DNA of 6,240 bases from CAZCBJ01 sp964496705 (GTDB taxonomy: Bacteria > Chloroflexota > Anaerolineae > Anaerolineales > Anaerolineaceae), in contig CAZCBJ010000229.1 of assembly GCA_964496705.1 (NCBI GenBank), positions 1 through 6,240 on the forward strand. The letters are read 5' to 3'. The number at the start of each line of letters is the position of its first letter. Position 1 is the first letter of the stretch. The notes under the pieces are model-generated. The model saw only the letters and a program-made list of their open reading frames with translations, made no database searches and was not told where the DNA came from. The position numbers and the translations under genes were made by a program. This document shows, piece after piece, positions 1 to 6,240 of the stretch.

Positions 1-2549
1 AGCGCGGCGGCCAGCAGCAGCGGGTGCCAGATCTCGCGCGCGGCGGGGATGGCGGGCAGGTTGTGCGTGAAAGCCAGCGCCGGGTCAGTGATCGCACCGC
101 CGCCGGTGGCGCGCCCCAGCCCCGCCAGCAACCCCAGGTCGGCGCCGCTGGCGCGGTATTCGGGCGAATAGGGCACAGCCAGCCCGGCGGTGAGCTGGCC
201 CAGCGGCAGGATGCCGTCCTGCGCGCTGAACTGCACCAGGTAGGCGCCCAGCTGGTCCAGTCTGACCGCGCCCTCGTAGCTGCCCGCGCGCACCTGGCGC
301 AGGGTCACCTCGCGCACCGCCAACTGCGGGTCCACCAGGCGCGCCCTGACCGTCAGGCGGTTGAGCGGCTGGCCGTCCGCGTCCTGCGCCTGGAGGCGCA
401 GCACGGCGCGGTTTTCTTCCAGGCTGGCGCTGGCGCTCAGCCCCTCCACCTGCGGCATGGGCAGCACCCAGCCGACCAACTGGGCGGCGAAGCGGGCGAA
501 GCCCGGCCATTCCACCCAATCCCGTGCCCACTGCCCCTTGAGGTCGGCGGTCCAGGCGGCGGCGCGCCCCAGCCCGTGCTGCCAGGAAGCCAGCAGCGGA
601 TCGCCGCGCGGGGTGAGCAGGTCCAGGCGAGCGGTCTGCTTGGCCGAGGCGCCGTTGTATCCACGCAGCCCGGGCAGACTGGCCAGGTCCAGACCGCTGA
701 GGATGGGGCTGGGTTGGCCGGGCAGCGCGTAGAACGGCTCTTCGATGATGTACTGACCCACCGATTTGACCGTTTCTTTGAGGAAGATGTCCGGCACGCT
801 CATCATATCCACCGCGGGGTAAAAGCGCCCGCCGCCGGCCTCAGCCAGCGCTTTGAGGTACTCGGCCGAGCCCTCGCCCGCCGCGACCACGCTGAGGGTG
901 ATGCCCTCGGCCTTCATCTTCTCGGCCAGCGGGATCAGGCTGCCACTGCGCACCCAGCCGTCGGTCATCAGGATGATGTGGCGGCGCTCGGCGGGCGCGT
1001 CGCGCAGCGCATCATACGCCTCGATCAGCCCCGATTCCAGGTTGGTCTGCCCCTCGGCAACGATGGCGCCGATTGAGCCTTCCAGCGCCAGCGCGTCCAC
1101 CAGCGGCGAGACCCGCAGCGACCAATGCGCCTGGGTGTCAAAGGCCAGCACGCCCAGGTAATCCTGCGGACCGAGCGCGGCGGCCGAGCGCATGATCGCC
1201 TCCTTGGCGATGTCCACCTTGGGCTGACCGACCTCGGCGCGGGTGTAGGACTGGTTCAGGTCGGGGTTGTCGCAATGGCAGCGCCCCATGCTGCCGGACT
1301 TGTCCACGCTCAGCACCAGCGCCAGGTTGGCCTCGCGCTCCTTGCTGCGCACGTCCATGTCCACCGGCAGGGCTTTCTCCAGCGGGGTATTGAGGTAGCC
1401 GCCCGCGCCGTAGGCGCGCTCGCCGCCGACCATTAACAGACCCTTGCCCAGCTCGCTGACGTACAGCGGCAGGGCGCGCATCGTCCCGCCGGGCAGCGCG
1501 GCGGCCGGCACATTGACCAGCACCACCGCGTCGTAGCGCGCCAGCTCGGGCAGGGTGGTGGGCAGGCTGGCGGGCGGCACGACGCTGAGGTCGTACTGCG
1601 CCGCGCGCAGCGCTTCAACCAGGTTGTCGGCCTCGCCGGGTGAGCCCTCCGCGATCAGCACACCGGGCGGACCGTGCACCACGGTGAAGGCGCTGGCTTC
1701 GTTGTTCTGCAAATAGCCATCCGCGTCGGGGACAACCTGGGCGCGGTAGCGGTGGAAGCCCGGCCGGGCGTCGCGCACCGGCACGGCATAGCGGTTCAGC
1801 CCGGGCTGCAGCGCCACCTCCTGGGAGTGGATCAACTGCCCGTCGGCGAAGACGCGCAGCGCCGCCGCCACCCACGCGCTGCTGCGCACGGACACCTGCA
1901 GCTCCAGCTCCTGCCCCTGGCGCACCTCGGCGGGCGCCTCAAGCGCGTCCAGCAGCACCTCGGCCGCGCCGCCCTCCTCCCCCAGCGCCACGTACTGAAT
2001 CTGCACGCCCTGGGTGGCGGCAATCTCGGCCTGCTGCAGCGCGCTGTCCAGGTTCTCGCGCCCGTCCGAGAGCAGCACCACCCGCCCGGCGCCCTCGCCG
2101 GGGAACAGCGCTAGCGCCAACTGCAGCGCGCTGGCGATGCTGGTGCGCGTGGTCACCGGCACCGAGGTCACGTCAGCCAGGATGCGCTCGCCGGATGCCA
2201 GGCGTTCAACCAGCGCGTCCTCGCCGAAGACCACCACCGCCGCCTGGTCGCCGGAGGGCATCTCCTCCAGCGCAGCGCGCACCCAGGCCTCGCCCTGCGC
2301 GCGCTGCGCGGGGGAAAGGCTGTCGGAGGCGTCGAGGACGAAGACATTGGTCAGCGTGTCCGAGCGCAGGTGCAGTTGCGTTCCGGCCAGCGCCAGCACC
2401 AGCAAGGTCAGCAGCAAGCTGCGCAGCCCCAGCCCGACCCAGGCGCGCCAGCCGCCGGCCGTCCCGCGCCCCAGCCGGGCGAGCAGCACGGTCAGCGGGA
2501 CAAGCAGCAGGAGGAGCAGATGGAGGGGGTAGATGAAGGAGAGGTGCAT
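1..2549 (-). CDS. Membrane-anchored protein with two VWA domains flanking a glutamine-amidotransferase-like domain (3' end missing)
   Basis: The frame is open from an ATG at 2549 to the left edge (849 codons, no stop). Two hydrophobic segments (about residues 9-26 and 38-56) anchor the N-terminus. VWA domain 1 follows, with MIDAS residues D73-A-S75-D-S77, T136 and D162 (LSDGRE). A beta-rich segment spans about 187-293. A class I glutamine-amidotransferase-like fold (296-400) starts GVLIAEG and contains VGGERAYGAGGY (374-385), with no Cys at the usual nucleophile turn. VWA domain 2 has D416-K-S418-G-S420, T502 and D530 (MTDGW), plus a C-H-C insertion at 424-426. A Trp-rich block lies at about 650-690 and a second beta-rich region follows. 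At the edge, REIWHPLLLAAA looks like the start of a C-terminal membrane helix, so only a short tail is probably missing. This architecture is known in bacterial MoxR/VWA clusters; its function is not established. No good Shine-Dalgarno precedes the ATG, but the hydrophobic start and the in-frame stop at 2607-2609 limit alternatives. Confidence 0.9.
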   Translation of the reverse strand, partial: MHLSFIYPLHLLLLLLVPLTVLLARLGRGTAGGWRAWVGLGLRSLLLTLLVLALAGTQLHLRSDTLTNVFVLDASDSLSPAQRAQGEAWVRAALEEMPSGDQAAVVVFGEDALVERLASGERILADVTSVPVTTRTSIASALQLALALFPGEGAGRVVLLSDGRENLDSALQQAEIAATQGVQIQYVALGEEGGAAEVLLDALEAPAEVRQGQELELQVSVRSSAWVAAALRVFADGQLIHSQEVALQPGLNRYAVPVRDARPGFHRYRAQVVPDADGYLQNNEASAFTVVHGPPGVLIAEGSPGEADNLVEALRAAQYDLSVVPPASLPTTLPELARYDAVVLVNVPAAALPGGTMRALPLYVSELGKGLLMVGGERAYGAGGYLNTPLEKALPVDMDVRSKEREANLALVLSVDKSGSMGRCHCDNPDLNQSYTRAEVGQPKVDIAKEAIMRSAAALGPQDYLGVLAFDTQAHWSLRVSPLVDALALEGSIGAIVAEGQTNLESGLIEAYDALRDAPAERRHIILMTDGWVRSGSLIPLAEKMKAEGITLSVVAAGEGSAEYLKALAEAGGGRFYPAVDMMSVPDIFLKETVKSVGQYIIEEPFYALPGQPSPILSGLDLASLPGLRGYNGASAKQTARLDLLTPRGDPLLASWQHGLGRAAAWTADLKGQWARDWVEWPGFARFAAQLVGWVLPMPQVEGLSASASLEENRAVLRLQAQDADGQPLNRLTVRARLVDPQLAVREVTLRQVRAGSYEGAVRLDQLGAYLVQFSAQDGILPLGQLTAGLAVPYSPEYRASGADLGLLAGLGRATGGGAITDPALAFTHNLPAIPAAREIWHPLLLAAA

Positions 2550-2561
2550 GGGTTTGAGTAG

Positions 2562-2589
2562 TCGGTTATCGGTTATCGGTTGTCGGTTG
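2562..2589. repeat. Four tandem copies of a 7-bp unit, TCGGTTR
   Basis: Four head-to-tail heptamers with no gaps: TCGGTTA at 2562-2568 and 2569-2575, then TCGGTTG at 2576-2582 and 2583-2589. On the minus strand they read CAACCGA twice then TAACCGA twice, ending 12 bases before the ATG of the VWA/GATase gene, where its leader and ribosome-binding region should be. They look like a simple-sequence repeat that could vary in copy number; a binding-site role is possible but unsupported. Confidence 0.85.
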
Positions 2590-2603
2590 AGGAGGGCGGT
2601 CAG

Positions 2604-2654
2604 CCCTCACCCCCAACCCCTCCCCCACTCGTGGGAGAGGGGCAGGGGTGAGGG
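2604..2654. repeat. Imperfect long palindrome (REP-like)
   Basis: The left arm (CCCTCACCCC... to CCCAC, 2604-2628) and right arm (GTGGG... to GGGGTGAGGG, 2631-2654) are inverted copies with a few mismatches and one length difference. They are centred on TC at 2629-2630, giving a hairpin of about 24 bp per arm. It resembles, from memory, short palindromic intergenic repeats common in Chloroflexota and cyanobacteria. In the transcript the hairpin would form about 55 nt before the downstream ATG. No T run follows it on the minus strand, so it is not called a terminator. Confidence 0.8.
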
Positions 2655-2657
2655 CAG

Positions 2658-2684
2658 GTGGGAGAGGGGAGAAGGGCTGAGGGC
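2658..2684. repeat. Partial second copy of the palindrome's right arm
   Basis: GTGGGAGAGGGG at 2658-2669 repeats the first 12 bases of the adjacent right arm (2631-2642) exactly. The following bases, to CTGAGGGC, match the arm's GGTGAGGGC end with small differences. This is a direct half-element duplication beside the full palindrome, suggesting slippage or nested insertion of related repeats. Confidence 0.65.
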
Positions 2685-2800
2685 AGGAAAGTCAGATCAT
2701 GTTTTAACCCTTCTTCGTGTTGGGTCAGCGGGAGCAGATTGCCGCGGGCCGGGAAAAACCGTCCGACCCTCTCAATGACAGGAAGGGGATTGAAACCAGA

Positions 2801-2848
2801 TGTCATTGCGAGCGGCGCGACGGTCTTCCGCGCCGCGAAGCAATCTCC
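2801..2848. repeat. Dispersed-repeat-like palindrome beginning TGTCATTGCGAG and ending GAAGCAATCTCC
   Basis: The element starts TGTCATTGCGAG (2801-2812) and ends GAAGCAATCTCC (2837-2848). Inside are CGGCGCG (2813-2819) and its reverse complement CGCGCCG (2829-2835), and the outer TTGC/GCAA pair (2806-2809 and 2840-2843) extends the stem across an internal loop. The terminal sequences match, from memory, a widespread family of short dispersed bacterial palindromes found in many copies between genes. It begins 28 bases downstream of the BatA-like stop codon. Family membership rests on recognition, not on a search. Confidence 0.7.
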
Positions 2849-2873
2849 GGGGGAGGTGGAAAACAATAACAAA

Positions 2874-4820
2874 TTACTCATCACGCTTCCTGACTGGGGA
2901 CCGCGCCCGACCCTCCCGCAGGTTGCGGGAGACCGGGAGAGGCATTCTCCTGGCAGCAAAATCTTTGATCCGCGCCAGCGCAGCGCGGTGGTAAACCAGC
3001 CACTCGCCCAGCAGCAGACCAAGGGCCAGCGCAGCCAGCGGGCGCCAGTACTCGCGCACGCCGCGCAGCGAGCCGCCCGCCGCGGCGGGGGTCTGCCCCT
3101 GCAACCCGGGCAGGCTGCCCAGCGGCTGGATGTCGGATTCCTGGGCCGAGAAGAGATTGACGGCAAACCCGGCGCGCTGATCTTCGCCCCAGCGCAGCTC
3201 ATAGTAGCCAAGCTGATCGGCGGGGGAAAGCGTGAACTGCCCATCCGCGGAGCTCAATTGAACGCTGGAGCCGTCGGGGTGGCGCAGGCTGGCCTGGGTC
3301 GGGCTGCCCGGCAGGCGCAGCGCCAGGCTCTCGCCGGGCGCGGCAGCGGTGGGCAGGTCGCCGCTCAGCTCCGGCGCCAGCCAGTCGACCAGGTTGGCGA
3401 AGAGGATGGGGAAGGCGGGCTGCAGCGGCAGGTCGGAATGCTGCAGGTCAAAGGCCAGCACCGCCGCGCGCCGCCCATCCACCTCACCGCGCAGCAGCAG
3501 GGGGGTGGATTGACCGCCCGTGTCGCCCATCACCACCGCGCGCGCCCAGCCGGGCAGCTCGATGCGCGCCGCGTCCAGCACATTGACCCCCGCCAGCGCA
3601 ACATTGGCCAGCAGCGGGTCGGCGGCGTCCACCGCGCGGGGCAGGGGGCGCTCCACTACGCCGCTGAGGGTGAAGAGGCTGGTAGCGGCCGGGGGAGCGA
3701 TGAACAGCAGCCCGCCCGGCGGCAGCGGATCGGGCGCAGCCACCCCGTCGTAGATGGTCAGGTCGGCGTCGGTCAGCATGCTCGCATCGGACGGCGCCAC
3801 CCGCAGCGGCGCAACCCCCGGCAGCAGCGCCAGCGCCGTCTCCAGGAAGCGGTTGCCCGGGCTGACCAGCGCCACGCGAATCGCCCGCGGGCTGGGCAGC
3901 ACAGCCAGCGCGCGGTCGTCCAGCGCCAGCAGGTCCGCGCCCTCCAGGCTGGCCTCCAGCAGGCGCGCGCCGGCGGGCAGGTCGTCGGCCAGCACGCTCT
4001 GCTCGCCGCGGGCGGGCAGGTCGAGGGTGAAGGCGTTGATCAGCGCGCCGTCGGCCAGCAGGCGCAGGCGGCGCTGGACGGGAACGGCGCCGTAATTGCT
4101 GACCTGAATGAAGGCTGAGAGGCTGCCGTCGGGGCGTTTTTCCAGATTAAACAGGCTGACCGCCTGGTTCTCGCCGCTGATACCCAGCGGCAGGTAGCGC
4201 AGCTCACCGCGCAGGGTCAGGCGCTCGGGCAGGTCAGCCTTGCCGTCGGAGAGCAGGATAATCTGGCTGGCGGGCTGGCGGGCGGCGATGGCCGAGGCCA
4301 ATTGCAGCGCCACACCCAGCTGGCTGCCGCCGCTGCCGGGTTGAATCGCGTCAATCGCCAGGATGGCCTGACGGCGGTCGCGGCTGGCCGGCAGGCGCAC
4401 CGCGGTCTGCTGTCCGGCTTCGATCACCGTCACACGGGCGCGGTCGGGCAGGTCCTCGACCAATTGGCGGGCGCGCGCCTTGGCCGCCTCCAGGCGGCTG
4501 GGCTGGCTGTCGGCAGCCGACATGCTGGCAGAGGAATCGATGATCAGGATGGCCGCCTCGCCGCTGAAGTCGGAGCTCCAGGTGAAGGGGCGGGCCAGCG
4601 CCAGGGTCAGGATGGCCAGGAAGAGCAATTGCAGGATCATCAGCAGGTTGGGGCGCAGCTTTTGCCAGGGCGCGTTGGCCTCCACGTCGCGCACCGCCCG
4701 CCGCCACAGGTAGATGCTCGACACCGGGCGCTCGACGCGGCGCAGCTTGAGCAGGTAGAGGGCCACGATCACCGGCAGCAACAAACCGGTGAGCAGGGCC
4801 AGCGGGGCGAGCAGGTTCAC
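2874..4820 (-). CDS. BatA-like membrane-anchored VWA domain protein
   Basis: A 648-residue protein. The N-terminus has the BatA/double-anchor arrangement: a membrane helix (about 3-25), a basic loop with the family-like patch KLRRVERPVSSIYLWRR, then a second helix (about 58-77) ending ALARPF. A VWA domain follows with MIDAS D95-S-S97-A-S99, Ser166 in GGSQLG where Thr is usual, and D192 in LLSDGK. Residues 220-590 form a large beta-rich region of unassigned function, including DGRRAAVLAFDLQHSDLPLQ. A third helix (about 593-612) is followed by a basic tail. Translation starts at GTG (4820-4818), overlapping the upstream DUF58 stop by 4 nt (GTGA). A Shine-Dalgarno-like AGGGGGTG lies 5 nt upstream (4826-4833), supporting that start. 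The family acts with MoxR ATPases; the large domain probably lies outside the membrane, which is inference. The last ~25 residues, rich in Arg, look repeat-derived. Confidence 0.92.
   Translation of the reverse strand: MNLLAPLALLTGLLLPVIVALYLLKLRRVERPVSSIYLWRRAVRDVEANAPWQKLRPNLLMILQLLFLAILTLALARPFTWSSDFSGEAAILIIDSSASMSAADSQPSRLEAAKARARQLVEDLPDRARVTVIEAGQQTAVRLPASRDRRQAILAIDAIQPGSGGSQLGVALQLASAIAARQPASQIILLSDGKADLPERLTLRGELRYLPLGISGENQAVSLFNLEKRPDGSLSAFIQVSNYGAVPVQRRLRLLADGALINAFTLDLPARGEQSVLADDLPAGARLLEASLEGADLLALDDRALAVLPSPRAIRVALVSPGNRFLETALALLPGVAPLRVAPSDASMLTDADLTIYDGVAAPDPLPPGGLLFIAPPAATSLFTLSGVVERPLPRAVDAADPLLANVALAGVNVLDAARIELPGWARAVVMGDTGGQSTPLLLRGEVDGRRAAVLAFDLQHSDLPLQPAFPILFANLVDWLAPELSGDLPTAAAPGESLALRLPGSPTQASLRHPDGSSVQLSSADGQFTLSPADQLGYYELRWGEDQRAGFAVNLFSAQESDIQPLGSLPGLQGQTPAAAGGSLRGVREYWRPLAALALGLLLGEWLVYHRAALARIKDFAARRMPLPVSRNLREGRARSPVRKRDE
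2913..2953. repeat. Two adjacent hairpins inside the 3' end of the BatA-like gene
   Basis: CTCCCGCA (2913-2920) and TGCGGGAG (2924-2931) form a perfect 8-bp stem around GGT. Immediately beside it CCGGGAGA (2933-2940) and TCTCCTGG (2946-2953) form a second 8-bp stem with one mismatch around a 5-nt loop. Both lie in codons 623-636 of the BatA-like gene, past its last membrane helix. They resemble, from memory, palindromic repeats normally seen between genes in this kind of genome. A T-rich minus-strand tract starts about 37 bases beyond them, too far for a classical intrinsic terminator. Confidence 0.7.
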
Positions 4821-5716
4821 CGCAGCACCCCCTGGCGCTGCATGCGCGCGAAGAGCAGCTCTTCCAGCGGCAGCGCCGAGGAGACCGGAATGTAGTGAAT
4901 CTGGCGCGCGGCGCAGAAGCGCTGCAGCTCTGCCTGCCAGGCGGCGCGCCCCTGGCGGTAGCGGCTGAGCAGCTCGTAATCGGCGCTGAGTTCCAGCGCG
5001 GCGCTGTCTTCGCTGTCCACCAGCTTGAAGTCGCCGTCGATCTGCGGCTCCAGCTCGTCGGGGGCGAGGATGTGCGCCAGGCTGACCTCAAAACCGCGCC
5101 CGGCCAGCGCGTGCAGCCCAGGCTGCCAGCCGTCGTCCAGCAGGTCGGAGAGCAGCAGCAGCGGTCCGGGGCGGGCGGCGTTGGCGGCGTAGGCCTGCAG
5201 TGCGCGCTGCGGGTCGGACTTGCCGGCCAGCGGCGGGGCGGATTGCAGCCCCTGTAGAAAGTTGAAAAAGCCCAACGCCTGGCGCTTGCCGCGCGCCGGT
5301 GAGAAGATGGCGCTGCGTTGGTTGGCGCAGCCCAGCCCGGCGGCGGTGACGCGGTCCAGCCCGCACAGCGCGATGTAACCCAGCGCGCCGGCCGCCTGCA
5401 CGGCGTAGCCCAGTTTGTCGGGCTGCCCCCAGCGCATGGAAGCCGAGGCGTCCACCAGGAAGTGAACGGTCAGGTCCTCCTCCTCGACGAACAGCTTGAT
5501 GAAAAAGCGTTCCAGCCGGGCGTAGGCGTTCCAATCAATGCGCCGGAAATCGTCGCCGCTGACGTAGGGGCGGAAATCGGCGAACTCCACCGACTGACCG
5601 CGGCGCGGGCTGCGCCGCTCGCCCTGGGTCAGGCCAGCGGCGGATTTGCGCGCCGCCAGCGACAACCGCTCGAGGCGCTGCAAGAATTCTTCGCTGAACA
5701 GCGGCGCGGGGCTCAT
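4817..5716 (-). CDS. DUF58 domain protein (soluble VWA-like MoxR partner)
   Basis: A complete 299-residue protein, the normal size for short DUF58 proteins. The DUF58 signature is clear at about residues 35-68: RSPRRGQSVEFADFRPY, then GDDFRRIDWNAYARL. The VWA-like core follows, with MIDAS D89-A-S91-A-S93 (FLVDASASM) and D191 in LLSDLLDDGW. No membrane segment or signal peptide is visible, so it should be cytoplasmic, unlike the two VWA proteins encoded after it. The ATG (5716-5714) overlaps the MoxR stop as ATGA. The nearest GGAGG-type sequence (5733-5737) is about 16 nt upstream, too far to be ideal, so translational coupling probably drives initiation. Its stop overlaps the BatA-like GTG. 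DUF58 genes usually sit directly after moxR, and the protein is generally thought to be a partner of the ATPase; its biochemical activity is unknown. Confidence 0.95.
   Translation of the reverse strand: MSPAPLFSEEFLQRLERLSLAARKSAAGLTQGERRSPRRGQSVEFADFRPYVSGDDFRRIDWNAYARLERFFIKLFVEEEDLTVHFLVDASASMRWGQPDKLGYAVQAAGALGYIALCGLDRVTAAGLGCANQRSAIFSPARGKRQALGFFNFLQGLQSAPPLAGKSDPQRALQAYAANAARPGPLLLLSDLLDDGWQPGLHALAGRGFEVSLAHILAPDELEPQIDGDFKLVDSEDSAALELSADYELLSRYRQGRAAWQAELQRFCAARQIHYIPVSSALPLEELLFARMQRQGVLR
4826..4833 (-). promoter_or_regulatory. Shine-Dalgarno-like site for the BatA-like GTG start
   Basis: On the minus strand AGGGGGTG lies 5 nt before the GTG at 4820. It supports that GTG as the true start and shows the gene has its own initiation signal in addition to the 4-nt overlap with the upstream stop. 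Confidence 0.5.
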
Positions 5717-6240
5717 GCTTCGGGAACCAGCGCCTCCAGGATGTCGGCGATGACCCGGTCGCTGGTCATGCCCTCGGCCTGCGCCTCGAAGTTGAGGATC
5801 AGGCGGTGGCGCAAGGCGGGGACGGCCGCCTGGCGGATGTCGGCGTAGGCCACATTGTAGCGCCCGTCGAGCAGCGCATGGATCTTGCCGGCCAGGATCA
5901 TGGCCTGCATGCCGCGCGGGCTGGCGCCGTAGCGCACAAAGCGGCCCACGCTGCCCGGCGCGCCGGCCTCGTCGGGATGGGTGGCTTTCAGCAGGCGGGC
6001 GGTGTAGCTCAGCACGTGCTCCGCCACCGGCACACCGCGCGCCAGCGCCTGCATGGCGCGCACCATTTCACCGTCGGCGGCGGGCGAAGCCTGCGGAATC
6101 TCCGTCGCGGTGGTGCGGTTGGCGATCTCCACCAGCTCATCCGCCGAGGGGAAGGGCACGTTGATTTTGAAGAAGAAGCGGTCGAGCTGCGCCTCGGGCA
6201 GGGGATAGGTGCCTTCCATTTCCAGCGGGTTCTGGGTGGC
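5713..6240 (-). CDS. MoxR-family AAA+ ATPase, C-terminal part (5' end outside window)
   Basis: The frame is open from the right edge and ends at TGA (5715-5713), giving 175 residues. It begins ATQNPLE, the sensor 1 region of MoxR ATPases, and continues MEGTYPLPEAQLDRFFFK, a family hallmark that includes the likely arginine-finger region (LDRF). GRFVRYGASPRG, about 110 residues in, matches the sensor 2 segment, and the remainder is the helical lid domain, ending ILEALVPEA. Walker A and B motifs would lie to the right and cannot be checked. MoxR ATPases are cytoplasmic hexameric chaperone-like machines that act with VWA proteins in maturation or metal-cofactor insertion; here the partners are the DUF58 and VWA genes directly downstream. 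An internal Met (6219-6217) is not the start, since the conserved motif continues upstream of it. There is a 4-nt overlap (ATGA) with the DUF58 gene. Confidence 0.96.
   Translation of the reverse strand, partial: ATQNPLEMEGTYPLPEAQLDRFFFKINVPFPSADELVEIANRTTATEIPQASPAADGEMVRAMQALARGVPVAEHVLSYTARLLKATHPDEAGAPGSVGRFVRYGASPRGMQAMILAGKIHALLDGRYNVAYADIRQAAVPALRHRLILNFEAQAEGMTSDRVIADILEALVPEA

Larger units (their letters stand above)
2550..2873. other. Repeat-filled intergenic region between two VWA genes
   Basis: No credible gene is present in these 324 bases. From the VWA/GATase gene rightwards the gap holds four tandem heptamers, an imperfect palindrome with an extra copy of one arm, an unassigned stretch (about 2686-2800) that includes a short AT-rich patch (GTTTTAA at 2701-2707), and a dispersed-repeat-like palindrome. 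A T-rich tract on the minus strand (about 2857-2876) sits at the end of the BatA-like gene. I found no convincing -35/-10 pair for the downstream gene and no hairpin directly followed by a T run. Base composition is strongly asymmetric (C-rich, then G-rich arms), unlike the coding flanks. The gap breaks an otherwise tightly overlapping gene series. Confidence 0.8.

Noticed and set aside
24..1076. Plus-strand open frame (350 codons) opposite the VWA/GATase gene
   Set aside because: Same shadow pattern; the minus strand carries clear VWA motifs through the whole interval.
2562..2589. Possible CRISPR or iteron array
   Set aside because: Units are only 7 bp with no spacers, and no cas or replication gene is present.
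2604..2654. Intrinsic terminator
   Set aside because: The stem is long but has no T run after it on either strand, and the arms match a dispersed-repeat style instead.
2690..2720. Promoter for the VWA/GATase gene around the AT-rich patch
   Set aside because: Only a TTAAAA-like element is visible on the minus strand, with no matching -35 at proper spacing; too weak to annotate.
2600..3244. Minus-strand open frame of 214 codons crossing the gap and the BatA-like 3' end
   Set aside because: It is in a different frame from the BatA-like gene, whose C-terminal membrane helix explains this stretch, and its last part is translated repeat sequence (PTSGGGVGGEG).
2658..4118. Long plus-strand open frame (486 codons) opposite the BatA-like gene
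   Set aside because: Its translation is Gln/Arg/Gly/Ala-rich low-complexity sequence with no recognisable domain, as expected from the antisense of a GC-rich gene, and it starts inside the repeats.
4302..4895. Plus-strand open frame (197 codons) over the start of the BatA-like gene
   Set aside because: Translation is Gln/Gly/Ala-rich with no domain; it overlaps the best-supported motifs of the minus-strand gene.

Overview
The window is a high-GC (about two thirds by eye) bacterial segment with every recognisable gene on the minus strand, so it reads right to left. The order is: the 3' part of a MoxR-type AAA+ ATPase gene (5713-6240), a complete DUF58 protein gene (4817-5716), a complete BatA-like membrane-anchored VWA protein gene (2874-4820), a 324-bp repeat-filled gap (2550-2873), and a very large membrane-anchored protein with two VWA domains around a glutamine-amidotransferase-like domain (1-2549, still open at the left edge). 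The last gene is the largest in the window. It has a start but no stop here, so a search limited to complete reading frames would miss it.

The first three genes are joined by 4-nt stop/start overlaps (ATGA at 5713-5716, GTGA at 4817-4820), which indicates one translationally coupled operon. The fourth gene has the same orientation and a matching protein type. It is separated by a mosaic of palindromic and tandem repeats and has no clear Shine-Dalgarno sequence. The repeats also seem to have supplied the last codons of the BatA-like gene.

Functionally this is a MoxR/VWA chaperone-type system. In characterised relatives (RavA-ViaA, CbbQ-CbbO, methanol dehydrogenase maturation genes, Bacteroides Bat operons) the ATPase works with VWA proteins that bind metal through a MIDAS site. 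Here one ATPase would be partnered with four VWA domains in three proteins: a soluble DUF58 protein and two membrane-anchored proteins with large domains between their terminal membrane segments. All four keep the MIDAS residues, with one Thr-to-Ser change. The real substrate cannot be read from the sequence.

The gene set, high GC and style of intergenic repeats fit Chloroflexota (Anaerolineae-like), but there is no rRNA or marker gene, so this is a tentative placement. No tRNA, rRNA, CRISPR array, transposase or phage gene was seen.
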